Origin: Streptomyces gelaticus
Lineage (GTDB): Bacteria; Actinomycetota; Actinomycetes; Streptomycetales; Streptomycetaceae
Assembly (NCBI RefSeq): GCF_014649535.1
Contig: NZ_BMTF01000004.1
Location: forward strand, 50,397 to 114,396
DNA: 64,000 nucleotides
Direction of reading: 5' to 3'
Shown: in pieces, positions 8,041-17,379 of the stretch
Layout: each line of letters opens with the position of its first letter
How positions within the stretch are numbered: position 1 is the first letter of the stretch
The notes under the pieces: generated by a model
Seen by the model: only the letters and a program-made list of their open reading frames with translations
Told to the model about the DNA's origin: nothing
Databases searched by the model: none
Made by a program: the position numbers and the translations under genes

Positions 8041-8805
8041 TTGTCCAGGAAGACGAAGTCGATCGGTACCGGGTTGGCCGCCGCCCTTGTGACGGCTCTC
8101 ACCCTGACGCTGAGCGGCTGCTCCATGCAGACCACCGCGCCCGCCTCGGCGCGCGGTGACGCGGGCTCCGACGCCAAGGGCTCCTTCGGTCCGGCGGACT
8201 GCCGCAAGGCGAAGTGCATAGCGCTGACCTTCGACGCGGGTCCGGGCGAGGACACCCCGCACCTGCTGGACATCCTCAAGGAGAAGAAGGTGCACGCGAC
8301 CTTCTTCCTGCTGGGCAAGAACCACGTCAAGAAGCACCCCGACACCGTGCGCAGGATCGCCGCCGAGGGGCACGAGGTGGCCAACCACACCTGGACGCAC
8401 CAGGTCCTGACGGACCGCAAGCCGGCCGAAATACGCGCCGAGCTGGAGAAGACGCAGGAGGCCATAGCGGAGGTGACGGGCAAGAAGCCGCGTCTCATGC
8501 GCCCGCCGCAGGGCCGCACCGACGACACGGTCTCCGACATCAGCCGCGATCTGGGACTCTCCCAGGTCCTGTGGAGCGCCACCGCGAAGGACTACTCCAC
8601 GACCGACTCGGCGCTGATCAAGAAACGCATCCTGGACCAGGCGGGCAAGGACGGGGTCATCCTGCTGCACGACATCTACAAGGGCACGGTGCCCGCGGTA
8701 CCGGGCATCATCGACGAGCTGAAGAAGCAGGGCTACACCTTCGTCACCGTCCCGCAGCTGATGGCACCGGCCGAGCCGGTCCCGGGGACCATCTACCGCC
8801 CCTGA
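8041..8805 (+). CDS. Lipoprotein polysaccharide deacetylase (NodB/CE4 domain)
   Basis: A 254-residue predicted lipoprotein starting at TTG, fixed by GGAGGAG about nine bases upstream. The signal peptide ends in the lipobox LSGC (Cys27). The NodB domain carries TFDAGP (63-68), HTWTH with the metal-ligand histidines (116 and 120), RPPQG (154-158) and LLHDI (208-212). CE4 enzymes remove N-acetyl groups from peptidoglycan or chitin-like polymers using a divalent metal. Unusually, the canonical TFDDGP is TFDAGP, so the metal-binding aspartate is replaced by alanine; activity or metal use may differ. It is preceded by a palindromic operator and probably acts at the cell surface. Confidence 0.92.
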   Translation: MSRKTKSIGTGLAAALVTALTLTLSGCSMQTTAPASARGDAGSDAKGSFGPADCRKAKCIALTFDAGPGEDTPHLLDILKEKKVHATFFLLGKNHVKKHPDTVRRIAAEGHEVANHTWTHQVLTDRKPAEIRAELEKTQEAIAEVTGKKPRLMRPPQGRTDDTVSDISRDLGLSQVLWSATAKDYSTTDSALIKKRILDQAGKDGVILLHDIYKGTVPAVPGIIDELKKQGYTFVTVPQLMAPAEPVPGTIYRP

Positions 8806-8835
8806 ACCGGTCACGGAACGCGCAAGGCATGAAGA

Positions 8836-8867
8836 GTCCCGCCCACCCGTTGCCGGGCAGGCGGGAC
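8836..8867. terminator. Bidirectional terminator between deacetylase and lon
   Basis: Stem GTCCCGCC (8836-8843) with GGCGGGAC (8860-8867), extended inside by CCCG/CGGG pairing. It lies between the two convergent stop codons and can serve both transcripts. Confidence 0.7.
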
Positions 8868-8881
8868 CTCACGGACACGGA

Positions 8882-11302
8882 CTAGGCAGCGGCCGGGATC
8901 CGTTCCCCGGGCCGGGCCGCGGCGGGGGCCAGGGCGATCTCCAGGACCTGGCGGACATCGGTCACCGGGTGGACCTCCAGCGTGTCCAGGACCTCGGCGG
9001 GGACGTCGTCCAGGTCGGCCTCGTTCCGCTTCGGGATCACCACGGTGGTGATTCCGGCACGGTGCGCGGCGAGCAGCTTCTGCTTCAGGCCGCCGATCGG
9101 CAGCACCCGTCCGGTCAGCGAGACCTCACCGGTCATCGCCACGTCCGTACGGACCAGCCGTCCGGAGAGCAGCGAGGCCAGCGCCGTCGTCATGGTGATA
9201 CCGGCGCTCGGGCCGTCCTTCGGGACCGCGCCCGCCGGGAAGTGGACGTGCACGCCGCGGTCCTTCAGATCCGCCACCGGCAGCTCCAGCTCCGCACCGT
9301 GCGACCGCAGGAAGCTCAGCGCGATCTGCGCGGACTCCTTCATGACGTCGCCGAGCTGGCCGGTGAGGGTCAGTCCGGACGCCCCGGTCTCCGGGTCGGC
9401 CAGCGACGCCTCGACGAACAGCACGTCGCCGCCCGCACCGGTCACCGCGAGTCCGGTGGCCACGCCCGGCACCGAAGTGCGGCGCTCGGCCGGGTCCTGG
9501 GCGGACTCGGGGACGTGGTGCGGACGTCCGATCAGACCGCGCAGATCCGCTTCGGTGACCGTGAACGGGAGTTCCCTCTCGCCCAGTTCGTGCTGGGCCG
9601 CGACCTTGCGGAGCAGCCGGGCGACGGCCCGCTCCAGGTTCCGTACGCCCGCTTCACGGGTGTACTCGCCGGCCAGCTTGCGCAGCGCGGACTCGTCGAG
9701 CACCACCTCGTCCTGCTCCAGGCCGGCCCGCTCCAGCTGGCGCGGCAGCAGGTGGTCCCGGGCGATGACGACCTTCTCGTCCTCGGTGTAGCCGTCGAGC
9801 CTGACCAGCTCCATGCGGTCGAGCAGGGCCTCCGGGATGGCTTCGAGCACATTGGCCGTGGCCAGGAAGACGACGTCGCTGAGGTCGAGCTCGACCTCCA
9901 GGTAGTGGTCGCGGAAGGTGTGGTTCTGCGCCGGGTCGAGGACTTCGAGGAGGGCGGCGGCGGGGTCGCCCCGGAAGTCGGAGCCGACCTTGTCGATCTC
10001 GTCGAGCAGGACGACCGGGTTCATCGAGCCGGCCTCCTTGACGGCCCGCACGATGCGTCCGGGGAGCGCGCCCACGTACGTACGCCGGTGGCCGCGGATC
10101 TCCGCCTCGTCCCGTACACCGCCGAGCGCGACGCGGACGAACTTGCGGCCCATGGCGTGCGCGACGGACTCACCGAGCGAGGTCTTGCCCACGCCCGGCG
10201 GCCCCACCAGCGCCAGCACCGCACCGCCGCGCCGCCCGCCGACGACCCCCAGCCCGCGGTCGGCGCGCCGCTTGCGGACGGCCAGGTACTCGGTGATGCG
10301 CTCCTTCACGTCCTGGAGCCCCGCGTGCTCGGCGTCGAGGATCTCCTGGGCGCCGCGGATGTCGTAGGCGTCCTCCGTCCGCTCGCTCCACGGCAGTTCG
10401 AGGACGGTGTCGAGCCAGGTCCTGATCCAGGAGCCCTCGGGGCTCTGGTCGGAGGAGCGCTCCAGCTTGTCGACCTCCTTGAGCGCCGCCTCGCGGACAT
10501 GCCCGGGGAGGTCGGCGGCCTCGACGCGGGCCCTGTAGTCGTCGGACTCGTCCTCCGGATCGCCGTTCAGCTCGGCCAGCTCCTTGCGTACGGCTTCGAG
10601 CTGGCGCCGCAGCAGGAACTCGCGCTGCTGCTTGTCGACGCCCTCCTGGACGTCCTTGGCGATGGACTCGGCGACATCCTGCTCGGCGAGGTGTTCACCG
10701 AGCCACTGGATGGCGAGCTTCAGCCGGGCGACCGGGTCCGTGGTCTCCAGGAGCTGTACCTTCTGGGCGGTGGTGAGGAAGGGCGAGTAACCGGAGTTGT
10801 CGGCGAGCGCGGAGATGTCCTCGATCTGCTGGACCCGGTCCACGACCTGCCAGGCGCCGCGCTTCTTCAGCCAGCTGGTGGCGAGCGCCTTGTACTCCTT
10901 GACCAGCTCGGCGGCGGCTCCGGGGAGCGGGTCGGGGACGACCGAGTCGACCCGGGTCCCCTCCACCCAGAGCGCGGCGCCCGGCCCGCTGGTGCCGGCC
11001 CCGATCCGCACCCGGCCCCGGCCGCGGATGAGCGCGCCCGGGTCCCCGTCCGAAAGCCGTCCGACCTGCTCGACGGTGCCGATGACACCTGTCCCGGTGT
11101 ACGTACCGTCGATCCGCGGCACCAGAAGCACCTCGGGCTTGCCGCCGCCGTCACGGGCCGCGGCCTGTGCGGCCTCCACGGCGGCACGTACATCGGTGTC
11201 GGACAGGTCCAGAGGCACCACCATCCCGGGGAGCACGACCTCGTCGTCGAGCGGCAGCACGGGCAGGGCGAGCGGAGTGACCGTATGGGCATCGGTAGCC
11301 AT
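8882..11302 (-). CDS. lon: ATP-dependent protease Lon
   Basis: An 806-residue LonA protease that degrades misfolded and regulatory proteins in the cytoplasm. The N-terminal substrate-binding domain begins [19 protein letters not shown]. The AAA+ module has Walker [10 protein letters not shown] and Walker [10 protein letters not shown], and the protease domain has the catalytic Ser-Lys dyad in PKDGPSAG (Ser near 699) and GGLKQK (Lys near 740). The ATG at 11302 was chosen because AAGGGAG precedes it; the frame extends seven codons further to a TTG without a ribosome site. A HAIR operator lies just upstream, indicating HspR-controlled heat-stress expression. The transposon begins about 100 bases upstream but leaves this operator intact. 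Confidence 0.97.
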   Translation of the reverse strand: MATDAHTVTPLALPVLPLDDEVVLPGMVVPLDLSDTDVRAAVEAAQAAARDGGGKPEVLLVPRIDGTYTGTGVIGTVEQVGRLSDGDPGALIRGRGRVRIGAGTSGPGAALWVEGTRVDSVVPDPLPGAAAELVKEYKALATSWLKKRGAWQVVDRVQQIEDISALADNSGYSPFLTTAQKVQLLETTDPVARLKLAIQWLGEHLAEQDVAESIAKDVQEGVDKQQREFLLRRQLEAVRKELAELNGDPEDESDDYRARVEAADLPGHVREAALKEVDKLERSSDQSPEGSWIRTWLDTVLELPWSERTEDAYDIRGAQEILDAEHAGLQDVKERITEYLAVRKRRADRGLGVVGGRRGGAVLALVGPPGVGKTSLGESVAHAMGRKFVRVALGGVRDEAEIRGHRRTYVGALPGRIVRAVKEAGSMNPVVLLDEIDKVGSDFRGDPAAALLEVLDPAQNHTFRDHYLEVELDLSDVVFLATANVLEAIPEALLDRMELVRLDGYTEDEKVVIARDHLLPRQLERAGLEQDEVVLDESALRKLAGEYTREAGVRNLERAVARLLRKVAAQHELGERELPFTVTEADLRGLIGRPHHVPESAQDPAERRTSVPGVATGLAVTGAGGDVLFVEASLADPETGASGLTLTGQLGDVMKESAQIALSFLRSHGAELELPVADLKDRGVHVHFPAGAVPKDGPSAGITMTTALASLLSGRLVRTDVAMTGEVSLTGRVLPIGGLKQKLLAAHRAGITTVVIPKRNEADLDDVPAEVLDTLEVHPVTDVRQVLEIALAPAAARPGERIPAAA

Positions 11303-11324
11303 GATCTCCCTTTCGGCAGTCAAG

Positions 11325-11343
11325 TTGAGCTATGCAGACTCAA
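11325..11343. promoter_or_regulatory. HAIR element (HspR operator) upstream of lon
   Basis: The sequence TTGAG (11325-11329), nine bases, then CTCAA (11339-11343) reproduces the HAIR consensus CTTGAGT-N7-ACTCAAG with exact spacing and 10 of the 10 core arm bases. HspR represses dnaK, clpB and lon through such sites in actinomycetes. It lies 23-41 bases upstream of the lon start codon. Confidence 0.85.
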
Positions 11344-11400
11344 TGCTTCTGAGCCGTGCATTGTTCCCCGGGAAGTGTTCGCTGTGAGCGATCGTCCGGT

Positions 11401-11405
11401 CGCAC
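11401..11405. repeat. Target-site duplication, left copy (CGCAC)
   Basis: CGCAC directly abuts the TGTCC transposon end at 11406 and is repeated exactly after the ACA end at 17493. A 5-bp duplication is the length made by Tn7- and Mu-like transposition. Confidence 0.9.
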
Positions 11406-11490
11406 TGTCCTGCGACGTGGATCTCTTCGTTTTGCAGCTTCAGGTTTCGTCCGGTCTTTCGTCTTGCAGAGTGACCTTTCGTCGCGGGCT
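11406..11490. repeat. Transposon left end with clustered TnsB-type binding repeats
   Basis: Starting at TGTCC, the end contains TTCGTTTTGCAG (11426-11437) and TTCGTCTTGCAG (11458-11469), which match at 11 of 12 bases with starts 32 bases apart, plus shorter TTCGTC cores at 11446 and 11478. The starts are spaced 20, 12 and 20 bases. Arrays of short direct repeats at each end are where TnsB-family transposases bind. Confidence 0.75.
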
Positions 11491-11504
11491 CGGGTTAGTG
11501 GGTC

Positions 11505-12266
11505 ATGGCGGGTTCGTTAGGGGTACTGCCGGGCGGGGTCTCCGGGCCGCCGGCGGAGGGGTTCGAGGTCGCGTACGCCGACCGGGGCGGGTCTGAGTTC
11601 CGCGCTTCGCTGAGGGATGCCTGGGCAGTGCGGTTCGAGGACGTCGCACCGGTACGCGCGTTCAAGTCGTACAAAGGTCAGCGGCATCTGCCGGGGCTGT
11701 GGTGGTCGTCCACGGCGGGCGGGCACATCGGCTACGAGTCCTGGCTGGAGCGCGATCATGTGATGCTGCTGGACTTCGACGCCTCGGTGGTGGGGATCTC
11801 CTCACAGCCGTTCTGGCTGTTCTGGCGGTCGGAGGCGGGCAAGGGCGTCTCGCACGCACCGGACTACTTCGCCCGCCGCGACAACGGCACGGGGCTGGTG
11901 GTCGACTGCCGTCCGGCGGATCGGCGCAAGCCCCGGGACGTGGCGAAGTTCGAGGCGACGCGGACAGCCTGCGCTCAGGTCGGGTGGGAGTTCCGACTGG
12001 TGGGGGCGCCGGACGCGATCATGGTGCGCAATGTGCGCTGGCTGGCGGGCTACCGCCACCCCCGGCACAGGCTGGAGTCGGTGGCCTCCGATCTCCTGGC
12101 GGCGTTCGCCGAGCCACAGCCGCTGATGGCGGGCGCATCGGCAGTTGGTGACCCGATCAGGGTGCTGCCGGTGCTGTTCCACCTGCTGTGGTTGCACGAG
12201 CTGACGGCGAATGTGTCGGTGCCGCTGCATGCCCTCTCGCTGGTGTCAGCAGAGGTGCCGCGGTGA
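11505..12266 (+). CDS. tnsA: TnsA-like transposon endonuclease
   Basis: A 253-residue protein of the TnsA-like heteromeric transposase endonuclease type. TnsA has a restriction-endonuclease fold and cuts the 5' strands of the transposon ends while TnsB cuts the 3' strands, giving full excision. Candidate active-site residues are Glu78 in GYESWLE, Asp120 in HAPDYF and Asp134 in VVDCRP; the usual E/D-x-K third motif is D-C-R here, so the lysine is replaced by arginine. The N-terminal nuclease region (about 50-170) is followed by a helical C-terminus that should contact TnsB. The stop overlaps the tnsB start. Assignment relies on order and motifs together. Confidence 0.85.
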   Translation: MAGSLGVLPGGVSGPPAEGFEVAYADRGGSEFRASLRDAWAVRFEDVAPVRAFKSYKGQRHLPGLWWSSTAGGHIGYESWLERDHVMLLDFDASVVGISSQPFWLFWRSEAGKGVSHAPDYFARRDNGTGLVVDCRPADRRKPRDVAKFEATRTACAQVGWEFRLVGAPDAIMVRNVRWLAGYRHPRHRLESVASDLLAAFAEPQPLMAGASAVGDPIRVLPVLFHLLWLHELTANVSVPLHALSLVSAEVPR

Positions 12267-14299
12267 CGGCCGGGCCGGGCAAGCCAGTGTTGCGGCCCGG
12301 GGACTGGGTCACCTACGACAGCGGGGACCACCAGGTGGTGGCGCTCGCCGGTACGTCCGTGCGGCTGCGCTCGGTGGCAGGGTCGGAATCGGTGGTGCTG
12401 GCATCGCACCTGATGGCAGCGCCGGACTTCGCCGTCACCGGCACGGAGCTTCTGCCCGTGCTGGAGCCGTCAGGGTTGCTGGCGACGTTGCCGGAGTCGG
12501 TACAGGAGGCGGCCCGCGAGTGGGAACGGCACATGGTGGAGATCGAGACCGGGCTGCCGTTCGGCGCCGCACCGGGCACGCCGCCGCGCCCCGGCTATGA
12601 CCCGGCAGCCTTCTCGTTGATGGAGCGGATGGCCGCGAAGGCACGGGAGCTGGGGGTGACGGTTCGGACCGTGCAGAGCCGACGGTCTCGCTACGTCCGG
12701 CAGGGAGTCTGGGGGCTGGTGGACCAGCGGACGACCCAGACCTGGGAGGCGACGGGGCGGGCGGACGCCCGGCTGGTGGCAGCCGTCCAAGAGGTCCTGG
12801 ATGCGGAGACACACGCCTCGACCGGGACCCGGTCGCGGCTGATCCGCCGGGTGGTCAAGCTGGTGGAAGCCACCCACGGCAAAGGGGTGGTGCCGCTGCC
12901 GAGTGAGCGGACCTTCTACAAGCTGATCGACGCGCTGTCCACGGGGAGGCACACCTTCGGTTCGGCGGTCACGCGGCGGCAGACGGCGAACCGGCCGCAG
13001 GGGCCGTTCACACCGACGTTCGCGGACCGCCCCGGGGAACAGGTTCAGATCGACTCCACCCCGCTGGACGTGATGGTGGTACTCGATTCAGGGCTGACGG
13101 CCCGCGCGGACTTGACGATCGCGGTCGATGTCGCGACCCGCACCATCTGCGCCGCGGTGCTAAGGCCGGTGGGCACCAAGGCGGTGGACGCCTCGCTGCT
13201 GCTGGCCCGGATGCTGGTGCCCGAACCGATGCGACCCGGCTGGTCCACGAGCCTGCGGATGGCGGCCTCCCGGATGCCGCACATGCGGCTGCTGGACGTG
13301 GACACACGGATGGAACAGGTCGCGGCGAAACCGGTGATCGTGCCGGACACCGTCGCCATCGACGGCGGGAAGGTGTTCATCTCCGACACCTTCGTCCGGG
13401 CCTGCGAACGGCTCGGCATCTCGGTGCAGCGGGCACGTCCGCGCACGCCGACCGACAAGGCGATCGTGGAGGCCACCTTCTCCTCGGTCAACACGCTGTT
13501 CACCCAGCACCTGGCCGGCTACACCGGCCGGGACGTCTCCCGCCGCGGCGAGCGTGTCGAGGACCAGGCCGTCTGGACCGTTCCGGAGCTTCAGGACCTA
13601 CTGGATGAGTGGCTGCTGGCCGGGTGGCAAGCCAGGCCGCACAGCGCTCTGCGCGACCCGTTCCGTCCGAAGACGGCGATGTCACCGAACGACAAGTACG
13701 CCTCCCTGGTGGCAGCCTCCGGCTACCTGCCGCTCGTGCTGCGCGGCGAGGACTACCTGGAGTTGCTGCCGGTGGCCTGGCGGGCGATCAACGACTACGG
13801 CATCCAGATCAGTTACCGCACCTACGACAGCCCCGACCTGGGGCCGCATCGGCGCGAGCACTCCGGGATCACCGCCAAGCGCGGTCTGTGGGAGGTGCAC
13901 TACGACCCCTACGACCTGTCCCAGGTGTTCGTCCGCACATCGGACGGCTGGGTCACCGCGCCCTGGACGCAGTGGCCGCTGGTCAACGCACCGTTCGCGG
14001 ACTTCACCTGGCAGCACGCGCGCCGCCTTGCGGCCGAGGCCGGACTGGACGACACCAACGAGACGGCCATCGCCCGCGTCCTGGACGACCTGCTCACCCG
14101 CGCCGAGCACGGCCCGGACACCCGGTCGGCCAAGGTCGCCGCCCGCACCCGCACCGCCCGTCCCATCCCCGCGCCCGCCGCAGCACCCGAGACCGAGCAC
14201 CGCACGGAGCCGGAGCCCGAGCCCGAGGCCCAGCCGCCCGCGGCGGTGGCGGAGTTCGGACTCTTCGACGCGCACGCAGAAGCCGAGAGGTGGCTATGA
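12263..14299 (+). CDS. tnsB: DDE transposase of the TnsB/TniA (Mu) family
   Basis: A 678-residue transposase with an N-terminal helix-turn-helix DNA-binding region (about 120-230), an RNase-H-fold core and a Mu-type C-terminal domain. The catalytic triad is visible: Asp264 in VQIDSTPLD, Asp367 in VAIDGGKVF and Glu403 in KAIVEATF, the last two separated by 35 residues as in D,D(35)E enzymes. It cleaves and joins the 3' ends. The GTG at 12263 was chosen because it overlaps the tnsA stop (GTGA) and has AGAGG upstream; the frame is open 25 codons further. The C-terminal tail is Pro/Glu-rich and ends FDAHAEAERWL, a likely contact for the ATPase. The stop overlaps tniB by four bases. Confidence 0.93.
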   Translation: MTAGPGKPVLRPGDWVTYDSGDHQVVALAGTSVRLRSVAGSESVVLASHLMAAPDFAVTGTELLPVLEPSGLLATLPESVQEAAREWERHMVEIETGLPFGAAPGTPPRPGYDPAAFSLMERMAAKARELGVTVRTVQSRRSRYVRQGVWGLVDQRTTQTWEATGRADARLVAAVQEVLDAETHASTGTRSRLIRRVVKLVEATHGKGVVPLPSERTFYKLIDALSTGRHTFGSAVTRRQTANRPQGPFTPTFADRPGEQVQIDSTPLDVMVVLDSGLTARADLTIAVDVATRTICAAVLRPVGTKAVDASLLLARMLVPEPMRPGWSTSLRMAASRMPHMRLLDVDTRMEQVAAKPVIVPDTVAIDGGKVFISDTFVRACERLGISVQRARPRTPTDKAIVEATFSSVNTLFTQHLAGYTGRDVSRRGERVEDQAVWTVPELQDLLDEWLLAGWQARPHSALRDPFRPKTAMSPNDKYASLVAASGYLPLVLRGEDYLELLPVAWRAINDYGIQISYRTYDSPDLGPHRREHSGITAKRGLWEVHYDPYDLSQVFVRTSDGWVTAPWTQWPLVNAPFADFTWQHARRLAAEAGLDDTNETAIARVLDDLLTRAEHGPDTRSAKVAARTRTARPIPAPAAAPETEHRTEPEPEPEAQPPAAVAEFGLFDAHAEAERWL

Positions 14300-15370
14300 A
14301 CACGCCCTCCCCATCCGCCCCGGACCCGGAGGCTCCGCCGGATAACCCGCTGACCAGCAAGGAGGGCTGGCGTCACTTCGTCGACCACGAGCCGGTCCCG
14401 CCCCGGCCGCTGACCGCCGCCGAACGGGCGGCGCTGAGTCCGCGGGAACGGGTGCGTGAGGACGAACAGCGCCGCGAGTATCACGCCGATCTGCCGATGG
14501 TGCACACTCCGGTCATCCGCAAGGTCACCACCACTTCCCGGTTGCTGATCCAGCTCAACCGAAACCAGATCTCCGCCCGCCGCGGTGTGATCCTCTCCGG
14601 CGCCTCCGGCACCGGGAAAACGACCGCCCTGACCCAGCTCGGACGGGCTCACGAACTGGCCGTCCGCAAGCGGCACCCCCGCGACCGCAACCGGCTCCCG
14701 GTCCTTTACGTCACCGTCCCACCCGCGGCCACGCCGAAGATGCTCGCGATGGAGTTCGCCCGCTTCTTCGGGCTGACCTTCCCCTCCCGGGCCAACGTGA
14801 CCGACATCGTCGACGCCGTCTGCGCGACGGCCGCCCATGTCCGTGTCGACCTGGTGCTCGTCGACGAGATCCACAACCTGACTCTCGCCACCCGCTCCGG
14901 GGCCGAAGCATCCGACCAGCTGAAGTACTTCGCCGAACGGCTGCCCGCCACCTTCGCCTACGCCGGCATCGACGTCGAGTCCAAGGGTCTGTTCAGGGGC
15001 ACCCGGGGAGAGCAGATCGCCGGACGCTTCGTGGTCATCCCCGCCGCCCCCTTCACGCACGCCACCGCCGAGGACCAGGACGCATGGCGGGCCCTGGTGG
15101 GTGGGCACCCTGGAATCCACCCTCCGGCTGCACCACCACACGCCCGGCACGCTGGCCGGGCTGAGCGAGTACCTCTTCCACCGCACCGGCGGCATGATCG
15201 GCAGCCTCTCCCAGGTCATCCGTGGCGCCGCCGTCCTCGCCATCGAGGACGAGAGCGAGCGCATCACCGAGGACCTCCTTCAGGCCGTCCCCGTCGACTA
15301 CGCGGCCGAGCAGTCCGAGAAGCGCACCGCCCCCGCGAGACCCGCGAGGAAACGGAGGCGCGTGGCCTGA
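14296..15370 (+). pseudogene. tniB: TniB/TnsC-like AAA+ transposition ATPase, frameshifted
   Basis: The gene starts at an ATG overlapping the tnsB stop. Residues 1-268 encode an AAA+ regulator with Walker A GASGTGKTT (102-110) and Walker B LVLVDEIHN (187-195). At 15097-15104 the four bases GTGG occur twice in tandem; with one copy removed the frame continues as ALVGTLESTL and runs to the stop at 15368-15370, giving a 356-residue protein whose last part (GLSEYLFHRTGGMIGS and so on) is normal for the family. As written, the shifted frame loses this C-terminus and reads into tniQ. TniB bridges the transposase and TniQ at the target. A true mutation, a sequencing error or recoding are all possible. 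Confidence 0.85.
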
Positions 15371-16509
15371 TGCCTATCCGACGACTACCCGATCCCGTTC
15401 CGCCCGCCCGGCACGAGATCCCCGCCTCCTACGTCGGGCGCCTGGCCACCCTTCACGGCCTCGACATCAACGACCTCTGGACGCAGATCACCGAGCGCGA
15501 GAAATCCGGCGGCATGCGCCGCGTCGTCGTCCCTGAACGCCTCTCCGCGCTCACCGGACGCCCCATCCACGCTCTCGCCGGAGCCCTGCCCGAACTGCGC
15601 ACACCACGACCCGACTGGACGATGTTCCGCCACCAGCCCCAGACCGGCTGCCACCGCTGCGACGCCCGGCACCCCGGCGGCAAAGTGACCCGGCTCCTGC
15701 CCCACCACCGCTACATCTGCCTGCGCCACCGCACTTGGATCGGCCCGCCCGACATCGACCACCCCGCCGTCGACCTCACCCGGCTCCCCGAAGTCGTCGA
15801 CGCCCAGCGCAAACATCTGCGCATCCTCAGCCGCTACGGCTGGGCCGCCACCTACGACGCCGTGCTGAGCGGCCTCATGCTCTGCGCACACATCTGGTCC
15901 GTCGACGGCTACCCGGTCCCATTCGGCACCTGGGACGCCTGGGACGTCCGCATCGACCTCCTCATCCCGTTCGATCAAGAGAAGCAGGAGTACATCGGCT
16001 ACAGCACCTCGCGGATGTTCGCAGCGGTCTATCCCGAGGCCGTTGCCCTGGCACCCCTGATCGCCTCACCCCACTGGCGGCAGCTGGCCGACGGCACCAA
16101 GGCCGAGCAAGCCCGCTTCTTCACGGAGATCAGCAACCGCATCACCTACCCCTACAACCCACCCGACCGCAAGGGCGACGCCATCGCGCACTGGTCCCTC
16201 GCCGACTCCTGGCGCCCACCCAGCCAACCCCTGACGACCTACACGCCCGGCCGGATGCACGGCAAGCTCTCCGGACTCGCAGCGAACCGGCTCGCCCGCC
16301 ACGAAAAGGGCGCGATGTGGTTCAGCCGCACCCGCAAGGACCAGGGCCGCACACTCCTCTTCCACAGCCACCTCAAACCGGTCCTCTTGCGTGACGGCAA
16401 ACACCGATACGAGAAGTGGGAAGGAACCATCTGGCACAGCACACGCACCGACGAACTCATGCGCAAAGAGGTCGCGGACATGCGCCGAGCTTCCGACGCC
16501 AAGGACTGA
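15370..16509 (+). CDS. tniQ: TniQ/TnsD-like transposon targeting protein
   Basis: A 379-residue TniQ-domain protein. The N-terminus has the family signature PDPVPPARHEIPASYVGRLA, and a zinc-finger is formed by CHRC (about 96-99) and CLRH (about 117-120). TniQ/TnsD proteins select the insertion site by binding DNA or by docking on a CRISPR effector; with no effector here, direct DNA recognition is the likely mode. The ATG at 15370 overlaps the restored tniB stop (TGATG). Because of the upstream frameshift it also lies in frame with the tniB 5' part, so an in-frame TniB-TniQ read-through product of 737 residues is possible. Confidence 0.88.
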   Translation: MPIRRLPDPVPPARHEIPASYVGRLATLHGLDINDLWTQITEREKSGGMRRVVVPERLSALTGRPIHALAGALPELRTPRPDWTMFRHQPQTGCHRCDARHPGGKVTRLLPHHRYICLRHRTWIGPPDIDHPAVDLTRLPEVVDAQRKHLRILSRYGWAATYDAVLSGLMLCAHIWSVDGYPVPFGTWDAWDVRIDLLIPFDQEKQEYIGYSTSRMFAAVYPEAVALAPLIASPHWRQLADGTKAEQARFFTEISNRITYPYNPPDRKGDAIAHWSLADSWRPPSQPLTTYTPGRMHGKLSGLAANRLARHEKGAMWFSRTRKDQGRTLLFHSHLKPVLLRDGKHRYEKWEGTIWHSTRTDELMRKEVADMRRASDAKD

Positions 16510-16520
16510 GAGTCCGGTGT

Positions 16521-17276
16521 TTATACCTTGCTCGCGACCACCATGTAGTTCTCGGCCTCAAGATCGAACGTGCTCAGTTCCGTTTGGAGTCCGACCTGGT
16601 GCAGCTCGACTTCGAGTTCCTCGTACCGGTAGGGCCAGCAGGACAGCAGTTCCGAGCGGACAAGAACCGGCCCAGTCGCATCAACTTGGGCGATCGCAAT
16701 CTCGATGTGGTGCTCATCCTCCCAATGCGGCGCAATCTCCCAGCGGTAAATTACGACGGCATCGCGACCGTTTCGTCGGACGAGTCGGTCCCAGATGTCC
16801 AGCCGGGAACCTCTGGCCCTCACGAGTTCCCAAGTGCGGGATGTGAGTACCAAGCGCCCGCCGGGGCGCAGAAGCCGTGACATCGACTCCAGAGCAGCAC
16901 CCCTGCCTGTCGCGCCCGCGGCGTGGTGAAGTGAGTTGCCAACGCAGAACACCATGTCGAACGTGTTGTCCTGGAAATGGTCGGGCAACTCTTCCCAGTT
17001 CGCCCGTACGGTCCGGACGGATGCCCCGAACTCCTCGGCCAACTCTGCAGTCCGACGAACCATCGCCTCGCTGGCGTCAGTTGCGACAACCTGCATGCCA
17101 CGACCGGCGAGGCCAACCGCCAACTGTCCGGTTCCGCACGAACAGTCGAGGACCTGAGCGTTCGACGGCAGGAGATTGAGGACGTCGTCGAACGACGCAA
17201 CGAACTCGGCTGGAGGCAACTTCGCATCCGAGATGAGCCATTCGTACACCTCGGCAAGCACGCCATAACCTGTCAC
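16521..17276 (-). CDS. Class I SAM-dependent methyltransferase (transposon cargo)
   Basis: A 251-residue Rossmann-fold methyltransferase. Motif I is LDCSCGTGQLAVGLA, followed by the acidic VVATDASE and the post-motif FDMVFCVGNSLHH, with LRPGGRLVLTS as the usual strand-five segment; this resembles small-molecule methyltransferases of the UbiE/glycine N-methyltransferase type. The GTG at 17276 was chosen because GGAGG lies eight bases before it; the frame extends six codons upstream. It is the only non-transposition gene in the element, is convergent with tniQ, and is less GC-extreme than its neighbours, which suggests separate origin. Substrate unknown; it could modify a metabolite or an antibiotic. 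Confidence 0.85.
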   Translation of the reverse strand: MTGYGVLAEVYEWLISDAKLPPAEFVASFDDVLNLLPSNAQVLDCSCGTGQLAVGLAGRGMQVVATDASEAMVRRTAELAEEFGASVRTVRANWEELPDHFQDNTFDMVFCVGNSLHHAAGATGRGAALESMSRLLRPGGRLVLTSRTWELVRARGSRLDIWDRLVRRNGRDAVVIYRWEIAPHWEDEHHIEIAIAQVDATGPVLVRSELLSCWPYRYEELEVELHQVGLQTELSTFDLEAENYMVVASKV

Positions 17277-17379
17277 AACCACTACCTCCGTCACGCGGCA
17301 GACTCACGGTAGGACGTCAGTCCATCAGCGGAGCAGGCCGGGCACCAATGGTTTTCGCAAGCCCCCGCCTGCCGCAGCA

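Noticed and set aside
8969..11596. 875-residue plus-strand frame opposite lon
   Set aside because: Antisense shadow; lon is unambiguous, and the frame crosses the transposon boundary.
13609..16509. A single 966-residue plus-strand frame across the transposon
   Set aside because: Its first third is an off-frame shadow of tnsB; the rest is tniB and tniQ joined only because of the GTGG duplication. Annotated as separate genes.
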